A stretch of 25,195 nt of DNA, taken from assembly GCA_964516635.1 (NCBI GenBank), contig CAZEZY010000020.1, positions 1-25,195 on the forward strand, read 5' to 3'. The position numbers and the translations under genes are program-made. The number at the start of each line of letters is the position of its first letter. The stretch's first letter is position 1. Of this stretch, positions 7,945 through 18,100 are shown piece after piece. Below the pieces are notes generated by a model, which had not been told where the DNA came from, searched no databases, and worked only from the letters and a program-made list of their open reading frames with translations. This DNA is from CAZEZY01 sp964516635 (lineage in GTDB: Bacteria; Pseudomonadota; Gammaproteobacteria; Burkholderiales; Burkholderiaceae_C).

Positions 7945-8583
7945 ATGCACATCCCAGCCGATCCCACGATGGCCACTGCCCCCCATGCCTCCCCCCATGT
8001 TGCTTTCCGATCTGACGCACGGCTTCGCTGGCGGATGCGGGTCTGGATGATCGCATGCCTGGCAGCGTCCGCCTGGACGCTTGCGCAGGCCCAGGCCGCG
8101 AGCGCACCCCCGCCCGTCACGCCCATCGCGAGCCTGGACGTGCCCCGCTACCTGGGTACCTGGTACGAAGTGGCCAAGTTCCCGAACCGGTTTCAGAGCA
8201 TGTGCGCGGCCAACACCCGGGCCGAATACCGACTGCTGGACGCCGGCCAGATCGAGGTGATCAACCGCTGCCAGAAAGCCAATGGTGACATGGCCGAAGC
8301 GGTGGGCAGGGCCAGGCAGGTCGGTGACGAGAACTCCTCCAGGCTGAAGGTGCGGTTTGCGCCGGCCTGGCTGTCGTTCCTGCCCATGGTGTGGGGCAAC
8401 TACTGGGTCATTGACCTCGATGCCGGCTACCAACTCGCGGCCGTCAGCGAGCCCAGTCGCGAATACCTCTGGATTCTTTCGCGCACCCCCAAGGTCGATC
8501 CGGCGGTTTATGCGGCCTTGCTAGACAGGTTGAAGGCAGCCGGTTTCGACACCGGGCGGCTAGAGGCTTCTCCACAGCCCTAG
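7945..8583 (+). CDS. blc: Secreted lipocalin (Blc family)
   Basis: 212 residues from ATG 7945. An internal ATG at 8035 (182 residues, nearer to the usual Blc size) directly precedes a hydrophobic signal sequence MIACLAASAWTLAQAQA with an AQA-type cleavage site. The frame also opens at GTG 7924. None has a good Shine-Dalgarno. The lipocalin motif YLGTWYEVAKFPNRFQ with its invariant G-x-W is followed by NYWVIDLDAGYQLAAVSEP and REYLWILSRTP, the Blc motifs 2 and 3, and a C-terminal helix DPAVYAALLDRLKAAGFDT. Blc proteins bind lysophospholipids or fatty acids in the envelope. No lipobox is visible after the signal sequence, so this one looks periplasmic and not a lipoprotein. Confidence 0.85.
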   Translation: MHIPADPTMATAPHASPHVAFRSDARLRWRMRVWMIACLAASAWTLAQAQAASAPPPVTPIASLDVPRYLGTWYEVAKFPNRFQSMCAANTRAEYRLLDAGQIEVINRCQKANGDMAEAVGRARQVGDENSSRLKVRFAPAWLSFLPMVWGNYWVIDLDAGYQLAAVSEPSREYLWILSRTPKVDPAVYAALLDRLKAAGFDTGRLEASPQP

Positions 8584-8586
8584 ATC

Positions 8587-8607
8587 TGCCCACAGACACC
8601 GTGGGCA
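8587..8607. terminator. Possible hairpin between lipocalin and hipA
   Basis: TGCCCAC (8587-8593) pairs perfectly with GTGGGCA (8601-8607) around a 7-nt loop, starting 4 nt after the lipocalin stop and facing the 3' end of hipA. There is no T-tract, so it may be a weak or Rho-assisted terminator serving the convergent transcripts. Confidence 0.4.
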
Positions 8608-8662
8608 AGGGTGTGGATAACATTCGGATGCGCTCGGCATGGCAGTCGGCAAGCAAGTCAGG

Positions 8663-9685
8663 TTAAAGGTGCTCGTCCTTCCAGTGAGCGGCCTCCGCCA
8701 CGAGTTGGCTTAACCGCTGAGCTTGTTTGGTCACGAAGGAGGCGACGCCCTGAATGAAGGCACGTTCCTCTTCGCCCACGTAATCGTCGGCTTGGGCCTG
8801 TACCGTGACCTCCGTTGCTGCCAGCTTCGCCAGTCGCTGCCCCTCTCGACGCATCAGCTTGCGGTCGATGCCACAGCGCGCCGCGAAGTCCGCCAGGGCA
8901 AAGGGTGACACCTCGGCATGATTGAAGACATCGCCGTAGGCCATGGCCATCTCGGTGTCGAAACCGTCGTATGGCAACACGCTCACCAGGTCGTACCAGG
9001 GTGTGGGTTCCAGCAGACCGCCCGGGCGGACAAAGAACGAGAAGTTCTTGCCGTGCGCGTCGCTGTTGCCAATCAGGAATTGGAAGAGGGCCCAGCGCAG
9101 CATGGCCAGCCGCGAAGCAGCCTTGTTGGCGGTGAGGTCGGCGCAGCCGAACAGGCGCTCGAAGCTCACGCCGTCGCGAATGTGGCTGACCGCCGGTGCG
9201 CTGCCCAGGTTGCGTTCGTACTTGTAGGCCACCGACATGCGCACCTGGCCATCCCACACCGTCAGCGGCACGTGTTCGCGCTCGGCAATGCGCTGGTCGA
9301 GCTCCTGAAGGGGAATTTCTCGCAACACGGGTTCGCCCGCTGGTTGTGCTGCCGCTGCATCACCGGTAAAACGTAGCGCTCCGGCCGTCTCAGCACCGAG
9401 GGCCCAGATGAGACCGAAGATGTTCGACTTGGCCAGACCGTTGTAGGCCACCGCTACATCCAGGGCACGACCCTCGGGCAACAGATGCTCGATGAAGCGC
9501 TTGATAGACGCCGAGGCGTGGTCAGCACCCGGTCGTGCCAAGGCCAGAGCGGGTGACAGCGGGTAGGACTGCGCAGCCATCACCCAGGGCTCTGCGTAGC
9601 GCAGACCCCACCGGTCATCGCGCCCTTCATGTTCAATGGTGGCAACCTTGGCTTCCTCGGCCCAGACGTGCAGTGCGTGGCTCAT
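8663..9685 (-). CDS. hipA: HipA-family toxin with internal deletion of the kinase core
   Basis: 340 residues from ATG 9685, preceded by GAGGCGG and lying 11 nt after the hipB stop. The frame is open to 9736. The N-terminal HipA subdomain is present (ALHVWAEE to FGLIWALGAETAGALRF), as is PLTVWDGQVRMSVA. Full HipA proteins then have a G(A/V)Q-K glycine-rich loop, a THILK lysine segment and a hinge before the -YERNLGS- region. Here MSVA (residue 153) joins directly to YKYERNLGS, so roughly 90-100 residues are missing in frame. These should carry the ATP-binding loop, the conserved Lys and the hinge. IGNSDAHGKN (catalytic Asp, about 209) and PWYDLVS (Mg-binding Asp, about 232) remain. I expect a dead kinase that may still bind HipB. 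Confidence 0.8.
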   Translation of the reverse strand: MSHALHVWAEEAKVATIEHEGRDDRWGLRYAEPWVMAAQSYPLSPALALARPGADHASASIKRFIEHLLPEGRALDVAVAYNGLAKSNIFGLIWALGAETAGALRFTGDAAAAQPAGEPVLREIPLQELDQRIAEREHVPLTVWDGQVRMSVAYKYERNLGSAPAVSHIRDGVSFERLFGCADLTANKAASRLAMLRWALFQFLIGNSDAHGKNFSFFVRPGGLLEPTPWYDLVSVLPYDGFDTEMAMAYGDVFNHAEVSPFALADFAARCGIDRKLMRREGQRLAKLAATEVTVQAQADDYVGEEERAFIQGVASFVTKQAQRLSQLVAEAAHWKDEHL

Positions 9686-9695
9686 GCCTGCCGCC

Positions 9696-9998
9696 TCACG
9701 CCCCGGGCTCGCTGTTGGAGGGCGTTGGGCTGTCACTGGATACCTCGCGTACCCACGGGTGTTCCTTGGGCAACACCATCAACGTGAGTCCCAGGCCATC
9801 GAGTACAGCCAAGAGCTTGTCCAGCCGCACGGACCCCTGGCCGTTCTCAAGCCGCGACATGAGGTCAGCCGAGACGCCGAGCAGCCCGGCAGCGTCGTCG
9901 ATGCGCAGCGACTGGGACTTCCTGCGTTCGCGCACGACTGCGCCCAACGCGCCGGCTTGGGTCAGGCGTGTCGGTTGGCGGGGGGATGGGTCAGTCAT
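9696..9998 (-). CDS. hipB: HipB-like XRE-family antitoxin/repressor
   Basis: 100 residues from ATG 9998, directly upstream of hipA on the same strand. A helix-turn-helix domain spans about residues 16-72: VVRERRKSQSLRIDDAAGLL, then GVSADLMSRLENGQGSVRL, then DKLLAVLDGLGLTLMV. This is the XRE/HipB pattern. The tail after about 78 is Pro/Ser-rich. HipB proteins repress the hip operon and neutralise HipA. The TTTCGGAA elements at the start codon and upstream are the likely operators. Confidence 0.85.
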   Translation of the reverse strand: MTDPSPRQPTRLTQAGALGAVVRERRKSQSLRIDDAAGLLGVSADLMSRLENGQGSVRLDKLLAVLDGLGLTLMVLPKEHPWVREVSSDSPTPSNSEPGA

Positions 9999-10105
9999 TT
10001 CGGAATTTCAGTTGCGGGTGGCTCAAAAATGTTGGGCACCACTGTGTTCATGGTATTCCGAAACAATAGCGGCTTCATGGGGATTAATCTATAGAAATTT
10101 CGGAA
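9998..10105. promoter_or_regulatory. hipBA control region with three TTTCGGAA elements
   Basis: The 8-mer TTTCGGAA occurs at 9998-10005 (touching the hipB start codon), inverted as TTCCGAAA at 10056-10063, and again at 10098-10105. The region is visibly richer in A+T than its neighbours. The layout, with multiple copies upstream of an XRE antitoxin gene, fits an autoregulatory operator. The spacing between copies is 58 and 42 bp centre to centre. I could not assign a clear -35/-10. Confidence 0.5.
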
Positions 10106-10185
10106 AATCAGACATTTATGTATGGCCAACCGTTGCATGGATTCGCTATGGTTCTGGGAGAGCCCCTGGGCACACATGTGCCGCG

Positions 10186-10377
10186 GTGTTCACACCCAAA
10201 AGATTGACCTTGCTCTCGCCTGATGGGACATTCGAGCAGTGGCACTGCCATGTGACCCGTGACAAGGTCACGTTTTCGAATGGGGCCACCCGGTTCGATT
10301 TTTTGGGCCGGGTTTGCACATTCAACGAAGAAGTGGTGAATGTGTACGCGGGCGACCATCTCATCCTGCGTTGCTGA
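10186..10377 (+). CDS. Possible small or truncated ORF of unknown function
   Basis: The frame ending in TGA at 10375-10377 reads as plausible protein over its last 60-odd residues (SPDGTFEQWHCHVTRDKV, SNGATRFDFLGRV, FNEEVVNVYAGDHLILRC). The only nearby in-frame start is GTG 10186, without a ribosome-binding site. The same frame is open far upstream but runs antisense to hipBA. I do not recognise a family. It may be the 3' end of a broken gene or chance. Confidence 0.25.
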   Translation: MFTPKRLTLLSPDGTFEQWHCHVTRDKVTFSNGATRFDFLGRVCTFNEEVVNVYAGDHLILRC

Positions 10378-10439
10378 TGGATGGTCCCTAGCGCTGCCAC
10401 TGGCTGATTAGGCTTCTACTACACATGTACCATTTTTTT

Positions 10440-10451
10440 CTGTCATGACAG
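10440..10451. promoter_or_regulatory. 12-bp perfect palindrome upstream of the two-partner secretion operon
   Basis: CTGTCATGACAG is a perfect inverted repeat placed 37 nt before the tpsB ATG and directly after a T7 run (10433-10439). Its place in the 5' leader or promoter fits an operator for a dimeric regulator. No regulator can be named from it. Confidence 0.35.
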
Positions 10452-10488
10452 CCACGAAAATCGGGTCTTTGCTTGATTCCTCGTGTCG

Positions 10489-12162
10489 ATGTCATCTGCT
10501 CGTCTATTCCTGGCATGGTTGATCTTCCTGGTGTGCGCTGTTGCATTTGCCCAGACGGATGTTGAGCGCGCCAATCGCGAAGCCCAGCGGCTGCTGCTCG
10601 AGGAACAGCAGCGGCTGTCTCGCGAGCGGGAAATCCTTGAGCAGAGGTCACGCACCGAGGGAGCTGACCTGCAGCCAAAGGAGGTCAGTTCAGCGCCAGC
10701 ATCTGGCTGTTTTACGATCCGCGCGGTGCAGGTCGATGGCGCAGGACGTCTGAACGAAGCAGAGCTGCGCGAGCTCACGGCGGCGGGTATTGGCGATTGC
10801 ATCAGCCTTGCCCAGATCAATGCCGTCATGCAAGCCATCACCAATCACTATCTGGTGCGCGGCTTCACCACCACGCGGGTGTATCTGCCCGAACAGGATC
10901 TATCCAGCGGCACTTTAAAGCTGTTGGTGCTCGAAGGCTTGATCGAGGGTTTCAGGCTCGACGGCGAGGGGGTGCATCTGGGCACGGCATTTCCTGGTCT
11001 GATCGGGGAGCTTTTCAACCTGCGTGACATCGAGCAGGGCCTCGATCAGATCAATCGCTTGCGATCGAACGCCGCCACCATGGACATCGAGCCGGGTACC
11101 GTGGCCGGGGCATCCCGAGTGGTGGTGCGCAATGCACCGCGCAAGCGCTGGTCGGTCAACGCCGCAGCAGACAACACGGGTTCGGCATCCACAGGGCGTA
11201 ATCTGGTGTCGGTCGCCTTGTCGCTCGACAACCCGCTGGGCATCAACGATTTCCTAAACCTGTCCACGCGCATCAACAGCGATGCCGACCGGCAGACCAA
11301 GCTGTCGCGGTCTTTGTCGGTACTTTACTCAATTCCCTACGGATACTGGACGTTTTCATTCACGGCGAGCGAGTTCGACTACGCCAGCCTGGTGCAGGGT
11401 GCTGTAACGACATTCAGAACCAGCGGCAAGTCCACCAATCAGGGGCTGCGCATCGATCGGGTGCTGTTCAGGGATCGCGACAGCAAGGTGTCGGTCTTCT
11501 CCAATCTGGCTGTCAAGAGTTCGCGCAACTTACTCAATGACACCCTGCTCGAGAGCAGTTCGCGCCGGCTCGCCACCCTTGATCTGGGTGTGTCAGGCTC
11601 CACAAGTACTGGCGGAGCAATGCTCTCTGGCGACCTGGCCTGGGTGCGTGGGCTCGATGCCTTCGGTGCCCTGCGCGATACCCCAGGGCAAGATTCGGCT
11701 GCACCAAAGGCGCAGTTCAGCAAGATCGTGGCAAACGCCTCGCTGTCCGGATCATCATCGGTGGCAGGTCAGTCCGTCACCCTGTCGTCGTCGCTGTCGG
11801 CGCAGCGCGCCAGGCATGCTCTGTACGGGACCGAGCAGTTTCTCATCGGAGGACCCTTCTCGGTGAGGGGCTTCCGGCGCTACAGCATCTCGGGCGACTC
11901 GGGCATTTGGTTGCGTAACGAAGCCGGTATGCCTATCTCGGTCGGACAGACCCAGTTGCGCCCGTTCGTGGGTTGGGATATCGGACGTATCCGCGCCGAT
12001 GCTGGGGGTCCTGGCGGAACGCTGGCTGGCGTCACGCTTGGTGTGAGTGTTAATCATGGCTCTTTCAATGCCCAGATATCGCTGTCCAGGCCCACCGTGC
12101 TCCCTGAACGGCTCGGTACCAGCGATCGCTACCTCCACCTTCGCGCTTCGAAGGACTTCTGA
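10489..12162 (+). CDS. TpsB outer-membrane transporter (ShlB/FhaC/HecB family)
   Basis: 557 residues from ATG 10489, two codons inside a frame that can also start at GTG 10483; neither has a strong Shine-Dalgarno. The signal peptide MSSARLFLAWLIFLVCAVAFA is predicted to be cut before QTD. A charged Glu/Arg/Gln helix (24-55) corresponds to the FhaC plug helix H1. A POTRA domain starts at CFTIRAVQVDGAG (about 74), and a second POTRA-like region follows with YLPEQDLSSGTLKLLVLEG. The C-terminal 16-strand barrel contains the L6-loop motif SVRGFRRY (VRGF at 459-462) and ends in a terminal Phe, as outer-membrane barrels do. It should secrete the adjacent TpsA exoprotein through the outer membrane. 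The exoprotein gene starts 2 nt downstream. Confidence 0.93.
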   Translation: MSSARLFLAWLIFLVCAVAFAQTDVERANREAQRLLLEEQQRLSREREILEQRSRTEGADLQPKEVSSAPASGCFTIRAVQVDGAGRLNEAELRELTAAGIGDCISLAQINAVMQAITNHYLVRGFTTTRVYLPEQDLSSGTLKLLVLEGLIEGFRLDGEGVHLGTAFPGLIGELFNLRDIEQGLDQINRLRSNAATMDIEPGTVAGASRVVVRNAPRKRWSVNAAADNTGSASTGRNLVSVALSLDNPLGINDFLNLSTRINSDADRQTKLSRSLSVLYSIPYGYWTFSFTASEFDYASLVQGAVTTFRTSGKSTNQGLRIDRVLFRDRDSKVSVFSNLAVKSSRNLLNDTLLESSSRRLATLDLGVSGSTSTGGAMLSGDLAWVRGLDAFGALRDTPGQDSAAPKAQFSKIVANASLSGSSSVAGQSVTLSSSLSAQRARHALYGTEQFLIGGPFSVRGFRRYSISGDSGIWLRNEAGMPISVGQTQLRPFVGWDIGRIRADAGGPGGTLAGVTLGVSVNHGSFNAQISLSRPTVLPERLGTSDRYLHLRASKDF

Positions 12163-12164
12163 CC

Positions 12165-15100
12165 ATGAAACAGTTCCCCGACGTTGCCACCAGAGCCACA
12201 CCGCTGCGCCGCGGCCTGGTCAGCCTGCTAATCGTTGCGCTAAGCACCCCATCGATACCCCTGCGGGCTGCCCCGCCGGTGGCTGCTGATGGCCGCACCC
12301 AAGTTGATACCTCGCCCAATGGGGTGCCTCTGGTCAATATCGCCACTCCCAATGCAGCGGGTGTTTCGCACAACCGCTATCAACGCTTCGATGTGGATCG
12401 CCAGGGCCTGGTGCTCAACAATTCCACCGAGGTGCAACGCTCGCTGCTGGCGGGTACCGTACCAGCCAATGCCAACCTGCAGGGGCGTGCTGCCGGAATC
12501 ATCCTCAATGAGGTGGTGGCAGCCAATCGCTCGCAGCTCAACGGATATCTGGAAGTTCACGGTCAGCGCGCGGAACTGGTGATTGCCAACCCATATGGCA
12601 TCACTTGTAATGGCTGCGGCTTCATCAACACCCCCCGCATCACGCTCACCACGGGCCTGCCCACCTTCGAGTCGAACGGTCAGCTGGGTGGCTTCCAGAT
12701 TCGCCAGGGTGACATCATCATCGGGGCCGATGGGGCCGATGCCAGCGAGTCTGCCGGCTTCGACCTGCTCACCCGCACGCTGCGCGTTGATGGCCCCGTG
12801 TGGGCCAAGGCCCTCTCAGCTACCACGGGGCAGTTCGATCAGACCTATGTCGGTCGTGTCACCAGCGTCGCCAGCGATGGCACTGCCGCGCCCAGCGTCT
12901 CCATTGATGTGGCCGCCCTGGGCGGCATGTATGCCAACCGCATCCGCCTCATGTCCACCGAGCGCGGCGTGGGTGTCACGGTGCGCGGCGACATGGCAGC
13001 CACCGTGGATGACGTGGTGCTTGACGCTGCCGGCCGTGTCACCCTGAGTGGCCGTGTCAGCGCCGAGCGCGACATCACCGTTCGCGCTGAGGGCGCGGTC
13101 GAGACGGGCCGCAATGGCGCCTCGGGCAGCGATGCCCTTGTCTTTGCAGGACGCACGCTGTCCATCACCAGTGATGACGCACTGCAGCTCAAGGATGGCC
13201 TGCTCGGTGGCCAGACCTCCATGACGCTGGCTGGCGCAGAACTGGTGGATCAGGGCGACAGCACGGCCGACCGATACAGTGGTGGCAGTATTGATGTGAC
13301 GGTTGGCGGGTCAGCCACACTCGATGCAGCACGCTGGGATGCCGGCACCGCGCTGAGTCTGCAGGCGGGCAATGCCCTGCAGTTGGGCGAGTCCCTGCTG
13401 GTGAGCCGCGGCAGCGGCAGTGCCCTGACACTGGAGGCGGCCACCATCGACCTGGCCACCGCGCAGTTGCGTGCCAGCAATGATGTGACCGTCACGGCCA
13501 CCGATTCGATCACCTTGGCAGCGGGCACTGACGCCGGCGTGGCCGCAGGCCGTGATGTGACCCTGTCAGCCGGTTCCACCATGACGCTGGCGGGCGGCGT
13601 GGAAGCGGGGCGCGACATTCGCCTCACGGCGGACACGCTCAGCGGCCGCACCGACTCGTGGGTGAACGCTGGGCGCGATCTGTCGATCCAGGCACGACAG
13701 GCCTCGCAGCAGGTCGATGCGCAGTGGTCGGCCGCCAACACCGCCACACTCAGGGCCGATTCCGTGACGCTGTCAGGTCAGACCGTGGGTCGCGTGGTGG
13801 ATGCCGACGCCACGGGTACGCTCACCCTGGGCAATGATGCCCTGGTGTACGGGGTCGATGATGTGGCGCTGGCCGCCGACACGCTGGCGCTTGGTAATGG
13901 CACGGTCTATGCCGACCGCGATGCGTCGTTGTCGGCGCGCAGTACCTTTTCCGACCTGGGGTCGGGCCTGCGGGTTGCTGGCCGGTCGATGAACGTCTGG
14001 GCGGCCCAGGATCTGCGGCTGGCCGCCGGGCAGCGCTATGACGCGGGCAGCAACCTGAGCGTCAGTGCCGGGCGCGATCTGGTGCTTGGGGGTGAGGTCA
14101 ATGCCGCGACCGACAGCGTGCTGCTGTCCTCGGGAGGGGCGCTGAACCTCACGGCAGGCCGCGACCTGACAGTGGCGCGCCATGGACTGGCTGTCAGTGA
14201 TGGTGATCTGGTGGCCGATGCCGGGCGTCGGTTGATGCTGGCTGTGCGGGGATTTACCGGGGGTATGCAGAACTACGCCCTGGGCGCGGGTGGTAATGCA
14301 GAACTCCGTTTTGTCGAACTGGGACAGGACGAGATCTTCGCGGGTGCGCTTGCGGTGGGAGGCGATCTGCGGTTCGTGCAGCGGTCGGCCGGGCGTCCTG
14401 AGAGCTACCTTCGGTTCGTCAATGGATCGAGACTTGATGTCGGCGGCACGGTTAGGGCCGAACGTGACGATGGCAACGCCGGCAATGTGATGGGCATCTA
14501 CCTGGAGTCGGGCGCCACCTGGATTGCCAATGCCTTTGAGCTTGAGTTGAATCGCCTGGACCTTCAGAACGGCGCCATCTTCAGCGGTGGTAGCGGCCAG
14601 TCGGTGTTGAGACTTAATCAGCTCTGTTCCAGTGGCATCATGAGTGCTGATTGCGTCGAGTTTGGCGGATCATTGATTGGCAGTGCACGCACGCAGCTTG
14701 AGCTCTCCAGCGATTTCGTCAATACGGGTCGAATCAGCAATGCCGAGGTATATGACGCAGCAGGCGCATCCAGCCTGGCCATCACCACCGCGGGCAGCTT
14801 CACCAACAGTTCATCGGGGTTCGTGAGCGGATCGAATAATCTGTCAGTCTCGGTGGCTGATGGGGCGACGCTTCGCAATGATGGCCTGATGTACAGCTCC
14901 GGCAATATGGTGCTGACAGCGGGTGCCAACGGGGTGCTTGTGAACGGTACTGGCGGTACCCTGCTCATGGGCAGCAGCCGGGCGGGCCTGAGCGATAACC
15001 GCTCCGTCATCGGCAGCCTTGATGCCACGGCTGGGTCACTCAGGTTCAACAACCACGGCAAAGTCGAGGCCGTGGGCCAGGAGCTGATCATCCGTGTGGG

Positions 15101-18100
15101 CGAGTTCGTCAATGCCTTCGAAAGCCGCCCGGCAACCAGCTTCGTTTTTCTGGATGAAACCTGGCAGATCTGCCCTGATCGGCTCGCCTACTGCCGCTTC
15201 ACCAACAATGCGTATGCCAATCCGGCCACTGTGTTCTATCCTCGGCCTCTGGAGACAGGCTCGCCACTGAGCGAGAGCCCCACCTGGGACCGGGATGATC
15301 AGATCGGATGGAACCAAGACCTGCGCGGCGACCGGTCAAACCAGGATTCGGGCTTTTTTCCGGTCTACAACAACAACATCGAGGACTACTACGCCGGGCA
15401 GAAGGCGTACTTCGTCTGGGATCTCGGCGAGGTACGTCAGGACTGGTATGTAAATCACCGCTATGAGGAGCGGCTGAGTAGTCCGGCAGCGGTGGCGGCA
15501 GCCACGCCGTCCGTTACGGTCGAGAGCGGCAACCTCAGCATAGTCACGAATGCCGGTCGCAACGAGGCTGGGTTACTGAGCAGCACCGATACCCTCACCA
15601 TTGAAGGTTTGACCAACGCCACCACCAGCAGCTTCAGCAATACCTCGCTGGCCATGGCCAATCGGACCTTCCGGCGCGAGGTCATTCGCAAATACGGCTG
15701 CCACACCAACGGGTTGACCGGCAGTGTTTGCGATAAGCTCAACTGGCTCGGCAAGTCTTCCTATCTCACGGGCTATACCGATACCGATTGGACCGGTTTC
15801 GTACAGCTCGACGATACCTTCAGCCCCGGTGTCAGCGGCACCGTCAAGGCTAGAAATCTGGTCGCCTCCATCGGTAACTTCACCAACAGCGGTGATGGCG
15901 GCGGCGTGTCAGCCACCTCTCCGCTGATCGACGGCGCGGTTGGTGCGCGCGGTGTTTCCGTACCCGATCGTCAGCAGATTCAGGCCAGCGGTCCGGCACC
16001 GTTGTCCCTGCAACTACCCACCGGCAGCAACGGCCGATTCGTGGCGGCGCGTGATCCGTCAGCAGGCTATCTGGTGGAGACCAACCCCCTGTTGATCTCG
16101 TTTGACAACCCCTATCTGGGCTCCGACTACCTGATGCAGAAGCTGGGCCTGAAGCCCGAGAACTACTTGCTGCGGTTTGGAGATGCGGCCTACGAGGCTA
16201 AGTTGATTCGGGAGCAGGTGCAGGCACAGACAGGGGCCGCGCTCATACGGGCTGCCTACAGTGACTACGAACAGCAGGCCATGCTGATGGACAATGCTGT
16301 GGCTGAGTCCTCGCGGCTTCAGCTAAGTCTTGGCACCGCGCTCACGGCCGAGCAGGTTGCCGCCTTGCGGCAGGACATCGTCTGGATGGTGGCCACCCAA
16401 GTTGCGGGAAAGACGGTCTTGGTGCCGGTGGTGTACCTGACCGATGCCACACGTGCTGCTGGCAGTACCAGTCAAGTGCTGGCTGAGCGCGCAATGATCA
16501 CCACCGATACCTTCACCAACCGCGGTGGAGAAATCAACGCCAACTCGCGGCTGCAGATCGTGTCGCGTGGGGATCTGAACAACATTGGTGGTCTGATCAG
16601 TGGCGGGGATGTTTCCTTGAAGTCGCTGGCTGGCAACATCAACAACATCACCGAGACACGGCGCGTTGGTGACAGCCGCAATTACTACACGGTGGCTGGG
16701 CCGCGTGGCGGTATCGTGGCTGCGGGCAACCTGAGTCTTGATGCTGCTCAGGACATCAACATTGTCGGCGCCGATGTGGTGGCGGACGGTCGTACTTCCC
16801 TGATTGCCGGACGTGACGTGAACGTAACCGCGCTGGTGCTGGAAAGCCGGATGGAGCACAGCACGCAAGGCCGCGGCGCGCTCAATCGAACCTCGACCAG
16901 CGAGATGGTCACCACCCAGTCTGCCAGTGGTTCGCGGGTGGGCGGCGGCAATGGCGTGATCATTGATGCGGGCCGCAATGTTGACATCTTGGGCTCCGAT
17001 GTTGATGGCGGCGAGAGCGTTGCGTTGCTGCGCGCCCGAACAGGCGATGTCTCGGTGCGCAGCGTGGCCCTGCAGAGCAGCTCGTCAGGCAGCAGCGAGC
17101 GCGAGGGCTTCTTTGCCGAAGTCACTTCCAACAGCACAGCCGATTCCAGCAAGGGCACCCCATTTTCTGCCTCTGGATTCAGTGGCTACGAAAAGAGCAC
17201 CAGCTCTTTCGAAAGCAGCAGCACCACAAACGCCGGCAGCCGAATCGGCGGTCGGGGTGTCGGTATTCTGGCAGCTCAGGGGTCGGTTACGTTGCAGGGT
17301 TCGGAGATAGACGCTGGAGAAAACGGCGCTCTGATTTCGGCTGGCAAAGACGTGAACATCATTGCGGCCTATGACACTACCCAAACAAGGTCATCAGCGG
17401 AGCAGCACCGTTTCGGCATTTCGGCTGATGCCAGCACCGAAGGCGTCATGGGGGGGCTCAAGACTCAGGGCGGTACGCAGCAAAGTGAAGAGACCACGCG
17501 CACAGCCCAGACCAGTTCGATTCGGTCAGGTGGCGGGATCTCTGTCACGGCAGGCGGTACGCTGCGACGCGAGGGCGCAGAGTTCGACGCGGCGGGTGAC
17601 ATCAGCTTCGAGGCCAATCGTATCGAGGACATTGCGGCCCGCAACGAAACCTCAAGCAGCTACAGCGGACGTACCTACGAGGCGGGCATCTCGGCGGGTG
17701 TGACCACCGGTCTGGGTGGCACGGTGGGTGGTATTGCCAGTGGCGAGCTCAGGCAGGTCAACATCTCATCGCCGCAGTCGCAGGTGACAATCGGTGGCTC
17801 CGGTTCCAGCTACTCGGGCAGTGACGGTAGCAGCACAGCCGTGGTCACGCAGATTCGATCGGGTGGCAACATCACCGTCACCGCCAAGCAGGGAATCGTA
17901 GAAGAGGGAACGCGCTACAGCGCGGGCGGCGATATCGATATCTCGGCTCAGTCTTACGAGAACCGCGCGGCAGCCAATACCCGTCGCTCGCAGACGGATA
18001 CCTCCAGTGCCAATTCGTCGCTGACCGTCGCTGTCAATGCCGCATCAGAGGCTAGCGCCACCATCACGGCGGCTGGAAGTAATGAAAAGACCAGCAGCAA

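Noticed and set aside
9535..10377. 280-codon + strand frame across hipB
   Set aside because: Most of it is antisense to hipA/hipB with no recognisable domain. Only the last 60-odd codons look protein-like and are listed separately at low confidence.
13250..13747. Long antisense frames within the exoprotein gene (also 14618-15112, 16748-17158, 19355-19816)
   Set aside because: They arise from the strong codon bias and repeats of the + strand gene; low-complexity Ser/Arg/Ala/Thr/Pro composition, no start signals and no family resemblance.
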